Of a stretch of DNA of 64,000 bases, positions 16,103 to 26,436 are shown in pieces. The translations under genes were made by a program, and so were the position numbers. Under the pieces are notes generated by a model, which saw only the letters and a program-made list of their open reading frames with translations, did not search any database and was not told the origin of the DNA. How positions within the stretch are numbered: the first letter of the stretch is position 1; the number at the start of each line of letters is the position of its first letter. The DNA is from Pseudomonas jinjuensis (lineage in GTDB: Bacteria > Pseudomonadota > Gammaproteobacteria > Pseudomonadales > Pseudomonadaceae), in NCBI RefSeq assembly GCF_900103845.1, contig NZ_FNIJ01000011.1, positions 146,670 through 210,669 on the forward strand. The letters are read 5' to 3'.

Positions 16103-17473
16103 TCAGCGAATGCCGGCGTTACGCAGTGCGGCCGGGGTGAAGTCGTTCATGGTGAACTTCTGCCCGTACTGGTAGGCCTGCTTGGACTCGTTGATCATCC
16201 CCAGCACGGCGTAGCGGCCGGCGATCAGGTCGTACAGCGCCTGCACGGCATAGATACCGGCGCCCTGCTGGTAATCCAGCACCTGGAAGCCCTCGCCGAC
16301 GCGCCACAGCTGGCCGCGGCCGTCGTAGTGGTCGACTTCCACCAGTTGCCAGGTGTCCTCGTCGAAGTACATGTGGCGTTTGGCATAGATGTGCCGTTCG
16401 CCCTGCTTCACGGTACCCACCACTTCCCACACGCGGTGCAACTCATAGCGGGTCAGGTCCTGGTTGATATGGCCCGGCTTGAGGATCTCCGCGTACTTCA
16501 GCTTGGGCGACCACAGCTTGTAGTTGTTGTACGGGATGTACATCTCCTTCTTGCCGACCAGTTTCCAGTCATAGCGATCCGGCGCGCCGTTGTACATGTC
16601 CGAGTTGTCGGCGGTACGCATGCCGTCGGCAGCGGTGCCCGGGCCGTCGTAGGAAACCTGCGGGGCGCGGCGCACGCGGCGCTGGCCGGCGTTGTAGGCC
16701 CAGGCCATGCGCGGTTCCTTGACCTGGTCGATGGTCTCGTGAACCAGGGTAACGTTACCGGCCAGACGCGACGGCGCGGTGATCGCCTGGGTGAAGTAGA
16801 AGAGGACGTTGGCGCCTTTCTCCGGGCCGACATCCGGCATGGCCTGCGGATAGCCGATCTTCTGCTCCAGTTCGACGATGCTGAAGGCGCCGCTGGCCTG
16901 CGGGGAAGCCTGGGCGGTGACGTTCTTCATGTTGGGGCCGCGATAACGGGCCTCATGGTTCCACACCACTTCCACGCCATTCTTCGGAATCGGGAAAGGG
17001 TAGTAGTGCGACTGCTCGAAGTTCTTCAGGCCGTTGCCATTGTTGACCGTCTCGGTGGTCACGGCACTCTTCTTCGCGGCGTCATAGATCGATTGCGGCG
17101 CCGCGGCGCTGCGGCGGGTCGGGTAGACCGGGATCTTGTAGGTGTCCCCATAGCGTTGGAACATCGCCAGTTGGCCGGCCGTGAGCTTGTCCTTGTACTG
17201 CGCGACGTTGTCCTTGGTGATGACGAACAGCGGTTTGTCGCTCTCGAACGGATTGCCGAGGAAGCCGTTGCCATCCACCGGAGCTGCGCCCGGCTTGAGG
17301 CCGCCGGTCCAGGCGGGAATGCTGCCGTCGGCGTTGCCGGCCTTCTCGGCGCCCAGTGGGGTCAGGCTGGTGCCCAGCTTGGCGGCTTCATCGGGGGAGA
17401 CAGCTGCCATCACGCTGGAGGCCATCAGGGAAAGCGCCAGGGCGCCGGTTTTCAACAAAGTGCTCGATTTCAT
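16103..17473 (-). CDS. DUF1329 periplasmic protein
   Basis: 456-residue exported protein of the DUF1329 family, whose LolA-like fold suggests carriage of a lipid-like molecule between membranes. The signal peptide is residues 1-23 (cleavage after SVMA). Family landmarks include IPAWTGGL near 52 and the tryptophan-rich central part (WAYNAGQRRVRRAP). GAGGGCAGG precedes the ATG. It is 26 nt downstream of the DUF1302 gene; the pair is a conserved unit near catabolic genes for hydrophobic compounds in proteobacteria. Probable role: trafficking of the cluster's substrate through the periplasm; no experiment can be read from sequence. Confidence 0.92.
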   Translation of the reverse strand: MKSSTLLKTGALALSLMASSVMAAVSPDEAAKLGTSLTPLGAEKAGNADGSIPAWTGGLKPGAAPVDGNGFLGNPFESDKPLFVITKDNVAQYKDKLTAGQLAMFQRYGDTYKIPVYPTRRSAAAPQSIYDAAKKSAVTTETVNNGNGLKNFEQSHYYPFPIPKNGVEVVWNHEARYRGPNMKNVTAQASPQASGAFSIVELEQKIGYPQAMPDVGPEKGANVLFYFTQAITAPSRLAGNVTLVHETIDQVKEPRMAWAYNAGQRRVRRAPQVSYDGPGTAADGMRTADNSDMYNGAPDRYDWKLVGKKEMYIPYNNYKLWSPKLKYAEILKPGHINQDLTRYELHRVWEVVGTVKQGERHIYAKRHMYFDEDTWQLVEVDHYDGRGQLWRVGEGFQVLDYQQGAGIYAVQALYDLIAGRYAVLGMINESKQAYQYGQKFTMNDFTPAALRNAGIR

Positions 17474-17499
17474 GTTTCCTGCCCTCTATCAGGCGTGTA

Positions 17500-19332
17500 T
17501 CAGAAGTTCACACCAACGCTGAGCGAGACGAAGTCCCGGTCGGTGTTGGTGTTGAAGTCGCCCCCAAAGAAATCGGTGTAACTGAGGCTGGCGGTGTAGA
17601 TGTTCAGGTAATCGGCATCCACGCCGACGCTGACTGCCTTGGCGCCTTCCTCGAAGTTCGGTCCACGTCCCTCCACGTCATGCGACCAGGCCAGGTTCGG
17701 CGCCAGGTTGATGCCGGCGAACACGTTCGGGTAATCCAGCCGGGCGCGGGCGCGATAGCCCCAGGAATTGGTGGTGTAGAAGCCGTGGCTGTTGCACTCG
17801 ACGACTACCGGGCTGGTTGCCGGATCGGCACAGGCGACGCCCGGAGTCACGCCGGCGCCGAAGGTCGGGCTGCGACCGAAGCGCACGTCGGTGCCGTCGC
17901 TGTCGCCCAGTCCGTTGATGCGGTTGTAGCCGACCTCGCCGACCAGGGTCAGGCGGCTGGCGCCCCAGACCTGATCGAAGAACTGGGTGGCGGTCATCTG
18001 CGCCTGCAGTACCGGGAAGCGCTTGTAGCCGGGAATTTCCGCGCCCAGCACGTTCTGTGCGAATCCGCTGGTGTACAGCGGCGAAGTCGGCACGCCGAGC
18101 GCCGCACTGGTCAGGTCCGGCGTGCTCAGCTGCAGCGGCTGGTTCGGCCGGAAGCTCAGTTCGCCGCCCAGCGCGGTGCCGCTGACGTTGGTCTGGAAGC
18201 TCAGGCCGTAGAGGCGGATATCCTCGGGGAAGTCGACGAAATAGCGGGTGTTGCGGATCGCATTGACCTGCGCGACCTGCCGCGCCAGCGGCGTGGCGCC
18301 AGCCAGAGACGTGGTGGAGTGAATCTGGCTGAGGAACGGGTTGCGGCTGTGGTAGTTCATCGCATAGGCGCCGAACTCGGTGTCGTTCAGCTCCGGCACG
18401 AACCAGCGCAGGGCGATGCCGTACTGGCCGCCGTCGCGCGCATCGTCGTCCTTCAGGCGTGGGATGTAGGCGTTGTCCGTGCCCGCGGCGATGGCAGCCA
18501 GGCCACCGGTGTTTTGTGCCACACCGGGCGCCAGGTCGAGGCCGGCGGTCACCAGGCGGTCGTTGCAGCCCGGCGGGACGCCGTCGTTGCCGAAGAAAGT
18601 GCCGCAGTTGTCGATTACCGACTTCTCCCACTCGATCTGGTAGAAGCCCTCGGCGGTGAGGTTCTCGCTCAGGCCCTGGGACAGGTAGAACATGTTTACC
18701 GGCACCAGGCCTTCCTTGATCTCCGAACCCGGACGGCGCAGGGCGGCCACGTCGATCGGGTTGATCACGTTGATGCCGTTCTGGATGAAGGTGCTCTCGC
18801 CCCAGCTGACTACCTGCTTGCCCAGGCGCACGTTGCCCGGCAACTCGCCAAGGTTGTAGTTGTAGTAGACGAAGGCATCGAGGAACTCGGCGCCGGAGGA
18901 CTTGGCCAGGTCGTCGCGACCGCTGTCGTCGATGTCGTAGAAGTGCTGGCTGCCGTCCTTCTGTTCGAAGTCGTACCAGTACTTGCCACGAATGAAGGCG
19001 CCACCGTCGCCGTATTTCAGCTCCAGGTCGTGCAGGCCCTTGAAGATGGTCGAGAAGTTCTCGCCGCTCTTGAAGTTCAGCCGGCCATCGTCGAGGGTAC
19101 GGCTCGCGGCCCTGCCGGTCTTGCCCAGCGAGTTGGCGTTGGAAATGAAATCAGGGTCGGCGCCGGTGGTCGACCAGCTCGCGCCGATCGACAGCGATGA
19201 GTCGAACTTGCCCTCGATCTCCCCGATATTGAAATCAATGGCGCTGGCCTGCGCAGTCCACGCCAGTGCCACCGCTGTGGCCAGGGCGTGGGGGCGGAAT
19301 GCTCGGCGCATTTTTATTGTTGTTGGCAGCAT
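17500..19332 (-). CDS. DUF1302 outer-membrane protein
   Basis: 610-residue protein of the DUF1302 family, predicted to be a beta-barrel of the outer membrane. The N-terminus has a basic stretch then a hydrophobic signal (ATAVALAWTAQASA, cleavage near residue 31). The mature part shows alternating strands (LRLGKQVVSWGE-type motif near 150) and ends with Phe, as barrels do. The ATG at 19332 has CTGGAG upstream; an earlier in-frame ATG exists. First gene of the operon with DUF1329. A role in uptake of a hydrophobic substrate across the outer membrane is inferred from gene partnerships. Confidence 0.9.
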   Translation of the reverse strand: MLPTTIKMRRAFRPHALATAVALAWTAQASAIDFNIGEIEGKFDSSLSIGASWSTTGADPDFISNANSLGKTGRAASRTLDDGRLNFKSGENFSTIFKGLHDLELKYGDGGAFIRGKYWYDFEQKDGSQHFYDIDDSGRDDLAKSSGAEFLDAFVYYNYNLGELPGNVRLGKQVVSWGESTFIQNGINVINPIDVAALRRPGSEIKEGLVPVNMFYLSQGLSENLTAEGFYQIEWEKSVIDNCGTFFGNDGVPPGCNDRLVTAGLDLAPGVAQNTGGLAAIAAGTDNAYIPRLKDDDARDGGQYGIALRWFVPELNDTEFGAYAMNYHSRNPFLSQIHSTTSLAGATPLARQVAQVNAIRNTRYFVDFPEDIRLYGLSFQTNVSGTALGGELSFRPNQPLQLSTPDLTSAALGVPTSPLYTSGFAQNVLGAEIPGYKRFPVLQAQMTATQFFDQVWGASRLTLVGEVGYNRINGLGDSDGTDVRFGRSPTFGAGVTPGVACADPATSPVVVECNSHGFYTTNSWGYRARARLDYPNVFAGINLAPNLAWSHDVEGRGPNFEEGAKAVSVGVDADYLNIYTASLSYTDFFGGDFNTNTDRDFVSLSVGVNF

Positions 19333-19393
19333 GCGTACTCCAGAGGATGAAACGGTTGGAGACTTCATGCTATGCACAGCGCCGGCTGGCCTG

Positions 19394-19413
19394 AATTGCC
19401 TGTTCTGGCAATT
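19394..19413. promoter_or_regulatory. Inverted repeat in DUF1302/regulator divergent region
   Basis: AATTGCC-TGTTCT-GGCAATT, a perfect 7-bp inverted repeat, sits in the 288-bp gap between the divergent DUF1302 operon and the first MalT-type regulator. It could be an operator; no matching copy was noticed elsewhere. Confidence 0.35.
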
Positions 19414-19620
19414 TCACGGCATTACCCGAAGGGTTTAGGTCGGCGCGTCGGCAGCGAATTTCCGCTGCTACTGATCGGTGAAGCGGGATAGCTGTATCCG
19501 AAGGTAACAAGCGCTGGCGGAACACCCGCTCCCGGTCCAATTACCTCCTATGGCTGATTGAGCGCCGGCCTGGGCGGGGCGAGCATCGCAGGCGTGAATA
19601 ATTGCATGCGGTAAGTGCCC

Positions 19621-22182
19621 ATGGCTCCGTTCAGTCACCTTCAGGACATCCCAGTCGATTGGTCCGCCAAGACTGGTAAGGATCGGTACGACACACTGCC
19701 TCCGGCCGCCGGGCAAGCCAGACTGCCCAGTGCATTCCTTTCCCGCACACGCCTGCTGGACAGGTTGCTGGGCGTACCGAAGCGCCTGCACCTGCTCTGC
19801 GCACCGGGCGGTTACGGCAAGACGGCGTTACTCAGCGACTGCATGGGCCGGCAATCGCCCGGCAGGCGCCGCTGCTGGCTGAGCCTGAACGGCCAACCCA
19901 CGTCACTGGCCCGTTTCTGCGAACGCCTTGCCGGAAAGCTCCGCATGCAACTGCCCGGCTGCGGCACCACGCATGGCCTCGCCGTGGCCACGCTGGATGC
20001 GCTGGAAGCCAGCCGGGAAACCATCTGCCTGGTGCTCGACGACTACCCGGAGGAGGCCGATGTCGAGCTCGACGCCTGGATCGATCATCTGCTGACCCGC
20101 TCGCCCGCGCGTGTACAGCTCTGGGTCAGCTGCCGGCGGCGTCCCGCCTGGAGGCTGTCGAGCCTGCAGCTGGAGGGAGAGCTGCTGGAGCTGGGCGCGG
20201 ATGACCTGGCATTTACCCACGACGAATTCGACGGACTGGCCAACCTGCTCGGTGCGGCGACCACGGAAGCATTCCGCGATGGAATATGGCAGCGCACCCT
20301 TGGCTGGTGCGCGGGCAGCCGGTTGCTGCTGGACGATCAGGGTGGCGGGCGCCCCGGAGCCCTGAGCCTGCGCGACTATCTCGGCAGCGAACTGCTGTCG
20401 CGCCTGGGCGAGGATGAACGCACGATCCTGATTCGCCTGGCGCATCTGCCTCGGGTGTCTGCCGAGCTGTGCGCGCAACTCTGGCCGGAACTGGATGGTG
20501 GGAACGTGTTCCGCGATCGCCTGCTGCCACAGGCGCTACTGCGGCCCATGGACAACCAGGGAACCTGGTGGCGCCTGCTGCCGGCAGTGGCAGCCGCCCT
20601 GCAGCCGGAGCTGAATGCCGCTGAGCTGGGCCGCCTGCGCGTGCACAGTTGCCGCTTCCTGTGGGACGCCGGGTTCGCCGACGAGGCCGTGGAAATGGCG
20701 CTCTGCGCCGACCAGGCGGACACCGCCGCCAACTACATGGATCGCATGCACCCGGACTGGCTGTTCACCGACCAGCATCTGGCCACCTGGCTCGATTGGC
20801 GTACGCGGCTGCCGATCAGCCTGCTGGAAGGCACACCATTCCTGATCTACCTGAATGCCCAGGCGCTGCTGAGCAGTTGGCGGCTGGACGAGGCGCGGCA
20901 GTGCATCGCGCGGATCGGCAACCTCCTGCCGCAACCCACCGCCACGCGCAACCGGCGAACCCTGGCCAACTGGCAGGCGCTGTACGGCACCCTGCAGGGG
21001 CTGGAAGGCAACGCTGAAGGGGCCCGAGAACATTGCCACTCGGCGCTGGAACACCTGGACGTACGCGACTGGCAATCGGCGTACCTGTGCTATTCGACCC
21101 TGGCCCGGGTAGCGATGGCCGCCGGTGAAGGCGACAAGGCGCACAACCTCCTGCATACCGCCCTCGAACTGGCGCGGCGTCAGGGTTGCCTGGCCAGCGA
21201 GGTGCTGATCGACACCGACCGCATCCGCCTGATGATCCTCAACGGCGAGCTGGACGAGGCGCACGCTCTGCTGGACGAATGTTTCCAACTGGTCGCGGAG
21301 GAGGGAGGCGAACACAGCCTGTTGCTTGGCCGCCTGCATCTGCTCCGTGGCGAGCTGGCACTCCTCGGCGGTGACCTGGATGCCAGCGAGATCGCCCTGC
21401 GCCGGGGCGAGGATCATGCGCGCGAATGCGCCGACCCATTCATCCTGCATGCGCGGATCGGCCTGTCCGAAGTGGCGGCGTGTCGCGGCGATTACCAGCA
21501 GGCGGGCCAGCATCTGCGCGAGATCGAGCGCCGCATGCAGTGCGCACGGGTCCATGCCGACTGCTACGCAAGCACCATCGCCCAGCAGAACCTGCGCGTG
21601 CTGGCCCGCCAGGAAGCATGGGAGCAGATGCTGCCTCAACTGCGCACGCTGGAGCAGCAGGCGCGGGCGGAGCTACCGCCGCTGCATGCGCCATCCCTGC
21701 CGCAACGCATCCAATTGCTTCAGGCGCTGGCCCTGCGCGGTACTGGCGATCTGAGCGAGGCGGAAAAGGAACTGCGTGCCTTATCGCAGAGCTGCGAGCG
21801 CCTGCGTTTCGCCGGTCTTCTCGCGGAGGCCGGGGTCGCACTGCGCCAAGTCGAGCAGGAACTGGGCTGGAGTTGCCCGGAGCCCCGGGAAATCCGGCAG
21901 CCGGTGCCTTTCAGCCTGCTGGCGAAGTGGGCGACGCCTCCTGTCGCAAGCCCGGGCAGCGTGACGCGCCTGCATCCCGGCAAGCAGGACGTGCTGACCA
22001 CTCGCGAATTCTCCGTGCTGGAGCTGCTGGCCGAGGGTCTGTCCAACATGGAGATCAGCGAACGGCTGTACATCTCGCTGAACACGGTCAAGGCGCACAC
22101 CATCCGCATCAACCACAAGTTGGGCGTGAAGCGGCGTACCCAGGCAGTGATGCGGGCCCGGGTGCTAGGCATGCTGGCCTAG
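19621..22182 (+). CDS. MalT/AlkS-type LuxR-family ATP-dependent regulator 1
   Basis: 853-residue signal-transduction ATPase (STAND type). Walker A APGGYGKTAL is near residue 65 and VLDDY marks Walker B. The centre is a long helical-repeat sensor region (about 330-760). A LuxR HTH follows at the C-terminus (LTTREFSVLELLAEGLSNMEISERL, then NTVKAHTIRINHKLGV). Such proteins switch on when an inducer and ATP promote oligomerisation. It is divergent from the DUF1302-DUF1329 operon, a likely target. Its stop overlaps that of regulator 2 by a few bases (convergent). ATG preferred over a GTG two codons upstream. Confidence 0.92.
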   Translation: MAPFSHLQDIPVDWSAKTGKDRYDTLPPAAGQARLPSAFLSRTRLLDRLLGVPKRLHLLCAPGGYGKTALLSDCMGRQSPGRRRCWLSLNGQPTSLARFCERLAGKLRMQLPGCGTTHGLAVATLDALEASRETICLVLDDYPEEADVELDAWIDHLLTRSPARVQLWVSCRRRPAWRLSSLQLEGELLELGADDLAFTHDEFDGLANLLGAATTEAFRDGIWQRTLGWCAGSRLLLDDQGGGRPGALSLRDYLGSELLSRLGEDERTILIRLAHLPRVSAELCAQLWPELDGGNVFRDRLLPQALLRPMDNQGTWWRLLPAVAAALQPELNAAELGRLRVHSCRFLWDAGFADEAVEMALCADQADTAANYMDRMHPDWLFTDQHLATWLDWRTRLPISLLEGTPFLIYLNAQALLSSWRLDEARQCIARIGNLLPQPTATRNRRTLANWQALYGTLQGLEGNAEGAREHCHSALEHLDVRDWQSAYLCYSTLARVAMAAGEGDKAHNLLHTALELARRQGCLASEVLIDTDRIRLMILNGELDEAHALLDECFQLVAEEGGEHSLLLGRLHLLRGELALLGGDLDASEIALRRGEDHARECADPFILHARIGLSEVAACRGDYQQAGQHLREIERRMQCARVHADCYASTIAQQNLRVLARQEAWEQMLPQLRTLEQQARAELPPLHAPSLPQRIQLLQALALRGTGDLSEAEKELRALSQSCERLRFAGLLAEAGVALRQVEQELGWSCPEPREIRQPVPFSLLAKWATPPVASPGSVTRLHPGKQDVLTTREFSVLELLAEGLSNMEISERLYISLNTVKAHTIRINHKLGVKRRTQAVMRARVLGMLA

Positions 22183-24935
22183 TCGATCAGGCCGCGCGTC
22201 CGGGCGATGGCGATGGCCGCCGTGCGACCTTCCGCGCCGAGCTTGTGATTGATGTTGCGCAGGTGGCTTTTCACCGTGTGCAGCGACAGGTTCATCTTCG
22301 CCGCGATGGCCAGGTTGCGGTTGCCGGCGGCCGACAGGCGCAGCACTTCGAGTTCGCGGTTGCTCAGCAGCGCGTCCGCATCGCTGCTGCCGGTGCCTTT
22401 CGCCACGCCCGCGCGGCCAAGAAGATCAGCGAGGAACGCCGGCGCGATGCCAAGGCTGCTGCAGCCCGGCTGGAAGGACACCGCCCAGTCGGCAAGCAGC
22501 TTCGCCAGGCGCGACCCTTCGTCGAGGAATGTGCGCAGGAAGCCCTCGCGGCTCGCCAGTTGCAGCGCCGGGGTGAGCGCGGCAAGCGCCTCATCCCGCT
22601 GCCCATTGCCGGCCAGCGCCATGGCATGCAGGAGACGCAGCTTGAGGGCACGGCGATGGTGCTGGAAGCGCAGGGCATCCTCGATGGCCTCCTGCAGGGC
22701 CTTCACGGCCTGCACATGTTCGCCACGGGCGATGAGCAGGCGCTGCCGGGCGATGAAAGGAGTGTCCACATCGCAGCCATACAGCAGTACCCCGGAGCGT
22801 TCCCAGTCGCTGTTGAGTTCGGCGGAATGCAGGGCCTGGCTGGCGACGTCCAGGCGGTTCTCCAGAGTGGTGATGCGCGCACGTTCGAGCCACGCCGCGC
22901 AGAGCAGACGAGAGGAATCGGTCTGCCGGCCGAGCTGTTCGAGACAGGCGAGATGATGCAGCCAGAGCGTGCGGTCGCCACGCAGATGAGCCATCCGCGC
23001 CTGCAGCACGCGACTGATGATCGATGCGTCAGGGCCGCCGCCATCCATCGCCGCCAGCGGGACGTCCTCCAGCGCATGGCGAGCCTCGTCGAGCCGATCG
23101 GCTTCGTAGAGGGTCAGGGCATTGAATATGTCTAGCGGCACCCGGCCTGCCGGCCACCTGTCCTCCGAGCCCTGGCGGCGCCGTTCGGCGACGGCCTGCA
23201 TGCGCGTACGCGCCTCGCTCAGGCGGCCCTGGACCAGTTCGATGATGCCGTGCTGGCACTCGGCGACTGCGTCGACGATGAGTGCGCGCGGCTGTACGCT
23301 GGCCTGGGTCATGCGTGCCAGCACCTGTCGCGCCTCATCGTAGCGCGCCGTGGCGATTAGGCAGTAGGCGAGGACGTTGCCCACCAGGCCTAGCTGGAAG
23401 GTTTCCTCTGGCGGCAGGCGCTCGAACTGCGTCTGGGCGGCACCGCAGGCGGCCTCCAGCCGATCGGTCAGGCCCAGCAGGAGACAGCGGATGGTTTCCG
23501 TCTCCCGGCTGGACGAGTTGCGCTCGACGACCTGCATGGCCTGCGCATAGCGGCGGGCCAGCAGCAGGGTCCAGGCGTGCACCAGCACCAGGCGCGGATA
23601 GCGGTCGATGACCGGCGCGGCGATCGGGTCGATGCAACGCAGCAGCGCGCGCAGGCTGCCGATGTCGATCAACTGGTCCAGGTGCGCGTCGAGCTGGCGG
23701 GCGACTTCTTCCTCATCGCCGGCCAGTCGCAGATGTTCGATGGCCTGCAAGGGCAGGTCGGCGGCGAAATGCCAGCTAGCGGCGGCGCGGTGCAGGGCCG
23801 GCGCCTGTCCGGGCAATTGCCGCTCCAGCGCGCTGCGCAGGAAGCTGGCGAACAGCGGGTGATAGCGGAACCAGCGGTTCTCGCTGTCCAGCGGGAAGAG
23901 GAACAGGTTCGCGCGCAGCAGCTGCCCGATCATCGACTGGCTGTCGCTGCGGCCGGTCAGTGCGTCGCACAGCGGCGCGCAGAAGCGGTTGAGGATGCAG
24001 GTCTGCAGCAGGAACTGGCGGCATTCGTCGCTCTGCCGGGAGAGGACGTCTTCGGTGAGGTATTCGGCCAGCTCCAGGTGGGTACCGGAGAAGGCCGCGA
24101 CGAACTCGCTCTGCTCGCGGCGCCCCTGAAGCGACAGGGTGGCTAGGTGCAGGGCGGTGATCCAGCCTTCGGTGCGGTTCTGCAGCGTCTCGATTTCGCT
24201 GTCGGGAAGCGACAGGTTGTGCTTGTCGTGAACGAATGCATGGGTTTCTTCCATGCTGAAACGCAAGGCGTCAGCGTTGATTTCCAGCAGCCGGCCATGC
24301 GCCCTGAGCCGGCCCAGCCCCAGGTCCGGCGTATTGCGCGTGGCGATGGCCAGGAGCCCGCACGGGGGCAGGGCGTCCAGCAATTGGCGGACGAAATCCA
24401 GCACCTCGGCGCTGTTCAGCACCTCGAATTCGTCGAGGAGGATGACGAAGGGCTGCTGGCGCTCGGCGATCTCGTCGAGCAGGGCCGCCGGCCGGGTCGC
24501 GCCAGTCGCGCGTTCGACGCGAACCCCGCGCGCCAGGTCGAGTTCGCGCAGACCGGCATCCAGGTGTGCGGCTAGGCGCTGTGGGTCATTGTCCGCCGCA
24601 TCTAGGTTGATCCACAGAGCCGGCCTGCCATTGGCCGCCCAGAGTTCGCGCAACTGCGAGAGCAGGGTGCTCTTGCCGAAGCCAGCGGCGGCGCGGATCA
24701 GGACCAGCCCGGCGCCAGCCACCTCGCCCAGCCGGGCGAGGATTCGCTTGCGCTGGAGATGGAAGGGGGAGGCGAGCGGTGGGCGAAACTTGCCCGCGTT
24801 GATCCGTACCGCCTGCTCATTCGCCGGCAATCCCGGAACCGGGATCAGGTGCCTGGGCAGTGGTTGCAGGCCGCCTTTCTGGTCGGCTCCGGGTACCAGG
24901 GCCAGGCGTGCCAGCAGGTCGGGACGGTCAGGCAT
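22179..24935 (-). CDS. MalT/AlkS-type LuxR-family ATP-dependent regulator 2
   Basis: 918-residue STAND activator. The N-terminal linker includes KFRPPLASPFHLQRKRILARL, followed by Walker A AAAGFGKSTLL near 80 and VILLDEFEVL (Walker B). Helical repeats fill the centre, and the C-terminal LuxR HTH reads LSNRELEVLRLSAAGNRNLA and HTVKSHLRNINHKLG. The ATG at 24935 with GGAGAG upstream is preferred to a TTG 11 codons earlier. It is divergent from the racemase-like gene and convergent with regulator 1. It differs clearly from its two neighbours, so the three are paralogues rather than recent duplicates. Confidence 0.92.
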   Translation of the reverse strand: MPDRPDLLARLALVPGADQKGGLQPLPRHLIPVPGLPANEQAVRINAGKFRPPLASPFHLQRKRILARLGEVAGAGLVLIRAAAGFGKSTLLSQLRELWAANGRPALWINLDAADNDPQRLAAHLDAGLRELDLARGVRVERATGATRPAALLDEIAERQQPFVILLDEFEVLNSAEVLDFVRQLLDALPPCGLLAIATRNTPDLGLGRLRAHGRLLEINADALRFSMEETHAFVHDKHNLSLPDSEIETLQNRTEGWITALHLATLSLQGRREQSEFVAAFSGTHLELAEYLTEDVLSRQSDECRQFLLQTCILNRFCAPLCDALTGRSDSQSMIGQLLRANLFLFPLDSENRWFRYHPLFASFLRSALERQLPGQAPALHRAAASWHFAADLPLQAIEHLRLAGDEEEVARQLDAHLDQLIDIGSLRALLRCIDPIAAPVIDRYPRLVLVHAWTLLLARRYAQAMQVVERNSSSRETETIRCLLLGLTDRLEAACGAAQTQFERLPPEETFQLGLVGNVLAYCLIATARYDEARQVLARMTQASVQPRALIVDAVAECQHGIIELVQGRLSEARTRMQAVAERRRQGSEDRWPAGRVPLDIFNALTLYEADRLDEARHALEDVPLAAMDGGGPDASIISRVLQARMAHLRGDRTLWLHHLACLEQLGRQTDSSRLLCAAWLERARITTLENRLDVASQALHSAELNSDWERSGVLLYGCDVDTPFIARQRLLIARGEHVQAVKALQEAIEDALRFQHHRRALKLRLLHAMALAGNGQRDEALAALTPALQLASREGFLRTFLDEGSRLAKLLADWAVSFQPGCSSLGIAPAFLADLLGRAGVAKGTGSSDADALLSNRELEVLRLSAAGNRNLAIAAKMNLSLHTVKSHLRNINHKLGAEGRTAAIAIARTRGLID

Positions 24936-25083
24936 CGATCTCTCCAGCAGATGGATAGGGTCTTCCAAGGGTACTCAGCCATTCGAGTGATTGCCATGTC
25001 CGGCGGCCCGGATAGCCTTGGGCGCAGGACCGCCGGGGCGCTCGGCCCCGCAGGTATTTTTCAATCACGCAGAGAGAATGAAC

Positions 25084-26211
25084 ATGGCCGGACCCCTGGC
25101 AGGTGTGAAAGTAGTGGAAATGAATGCGATAGGGCCGGCGCCCTTCGCCACCATGCTGCTTGCGGACATGGGCGCGGAAGTGATCCGCGTCGACCGCCTA
25201 GTGTCCGGCTTCCTCAATGGCGACGACAGCGTGATCAGTCGTGGCCGCCGCAGTATTGGCATCGACCCGCGCAAACCGGGGGCGGTGGATGTGCTGCTGC
25301 GTCTGATCGACGAGGCCGACGTGCTGATCGAGGGCTTCCGCCCCGGGGTGATGGAGCGGCTGGGCGTGGGCCCGGTGGTTTGCCTGCAACGCAATCCGAA
25401 ACTGGTCTACGGACGCATGACCGGCTGGGGCCAGAACGGCCCGCTGGCGCCGGTCGCCGGGCATGACCTCAACTACATCGCCATCACCGGTGCCCTGCAT
25501 GCCATGGGACATGCCGACCGTGCGCCGACGCCGCCGCTGCACCTGGTCGGCGATATGGGCGGCGGAGCGATGATGCTGGCCTTCGGCGTGGTTAGCGCAC
25601 TGTTCGAGGCGCAGCGCTCGGGCAAGGGGCAGGTAGTGGATGCGGCCATCTGCGACGGTGCGGCGCTGCTCGGCACCATGTACTACGAGCTCCGGCAGAA
25701 AGGCGAATGGCGAGGCCGCGGGGAGAACATCTTCGACGGCGGCGCGCCGTTCTACGGCTGCTATGCCTGCGCGGACGGCGGCTATATTTCGTTGGGAGCC
25801 ATCGAGCCGCAGTTCTACCAGCTGTTCCTCGAACTCTGCGGCATCGACGATCCGGCCTTCCTGCACCAGTGGGAGCGCAAGGAGTGGCCGCAGCTGCGTG
25901 CCAAACTGGAAGCCATGTTCCTCACCCGCACCCGCGACGAATGGTGCGAGCTGCTGGAAGGCACCGACGTGTGCTTCGCCCCGGTGCTGGACCTGAGCGA
26001 GGCGCCGAACTATCCGCACAACCAGGCACGTGGCGTATTCGTCGAAAGCGACGGCATCGTGCATCCGGCGCCCGCACCGCGCCTGAGCCGCACGCCGGGC
26101 GTGGTCGGCAAGGTGGTGAAGAATGGCGAGCACACGCTGGAAATCCTCGAACAGCTCGGGCTCGACCAGGAGGCAATCGAGGTGTTGCGTGGGGTGGGGG
26201 CGATTGGCTGA
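25084..26211 (+). CDS. Alpha-methylacyl-CoA racemase-like CaiB/BaiF family III protein
   Basis: 375-residue family III CoA-transferase fold. Features point to the racemase branch: VVEMNAIGPAPFATMLLADMGAEV at the start, GHDLNYIAITGALHAMG (His equivalent to racemase His126) and GDMGGGAMML (Asp equivalent to Asp156). Racemases invert the 2-methyl centre of branched acyl-CoAs so that the S-specific acyl-CoA dehydrogenase can act. GAGAGA lies 6 nt before this ATG; another ATG two codons earlier is possible. It stands between regulators 2 and 3. The presence of this enzyme is the best hint that the cluster's substrate is 2-methyl-branched. Confidence 0.88.
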   Translation: MAGPLAGVKVVEMNAIGPAPFATMLLADMGAEVIRVDRLVSGFLNGDDSVISRGRRSIGIDPRKPGAVDVLLRLIDEADVLIEGFRPGVMERLGVGPVVCLQRNPKLVYGRMTGWGQNGPLAPVAGHDLNYIAITGALHAMGHADRAPTPPLHLVGDMGGGAMMLAFGVVSALFEAQRSGKGQVVDAAICDGAALLGTMYYELRQKGEWRGRGENIFDGGAPFYGCYACADGGYISLGAIEPQFYQLFLELCGIDDPAFLHQWERKEWPQLRAKLEAMFLTRTRDEWCELLEGTDVCFAPVLDLSEAPNYPHNQARGVFVESDGIVHPAPAPRLSRTPGVVGKVVKNGEHTLEILEQLGLDQEAIEVLRGVGAIG

Positions 26212-26243
26212 GCCATTGGCCAAAACGTTTCCCCTTACCCCAA

Positions 26244-26264
26244 CCCTCTCCCTCAGGGAGAGGG
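26244..26264. repeat. CCCTCTCCCT inverted repeat
   Basis: CCCTCTCCCT-C-AGGGAGAGGG, a 10-bp perfect inverted repeat, 33 nt after the racemase stop; related CCCTCTCCCTTGG sequence follows near 26316. A common Pseudomonas intergenic motif that may act as a transcript 3' end. Confidence 0.5.
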
Positions 26265-26436
26265 GGCCGGACGGAGTGTCGATTAGTGCGATGTTTCGCC
26301 TGACGCCGAATAGTCCCCTCTCCCTTGGAGCGGGGCGCGCAGCCAGGGCTGGAGTGAGGGGTGACCCACCGTTCAAGTGAAAACATCGTTCCCACCCCGC
26401 CAGCCAGTTCCCGCAATCCCGGAGTTCCCAGTTCAG

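Noticed and set aside
17356..19200. Plus-strand open frame of about 600 codons opposite DUF1302
   Set aside because: Shadow of the barrel gene; no start signal and no recognisable domain.
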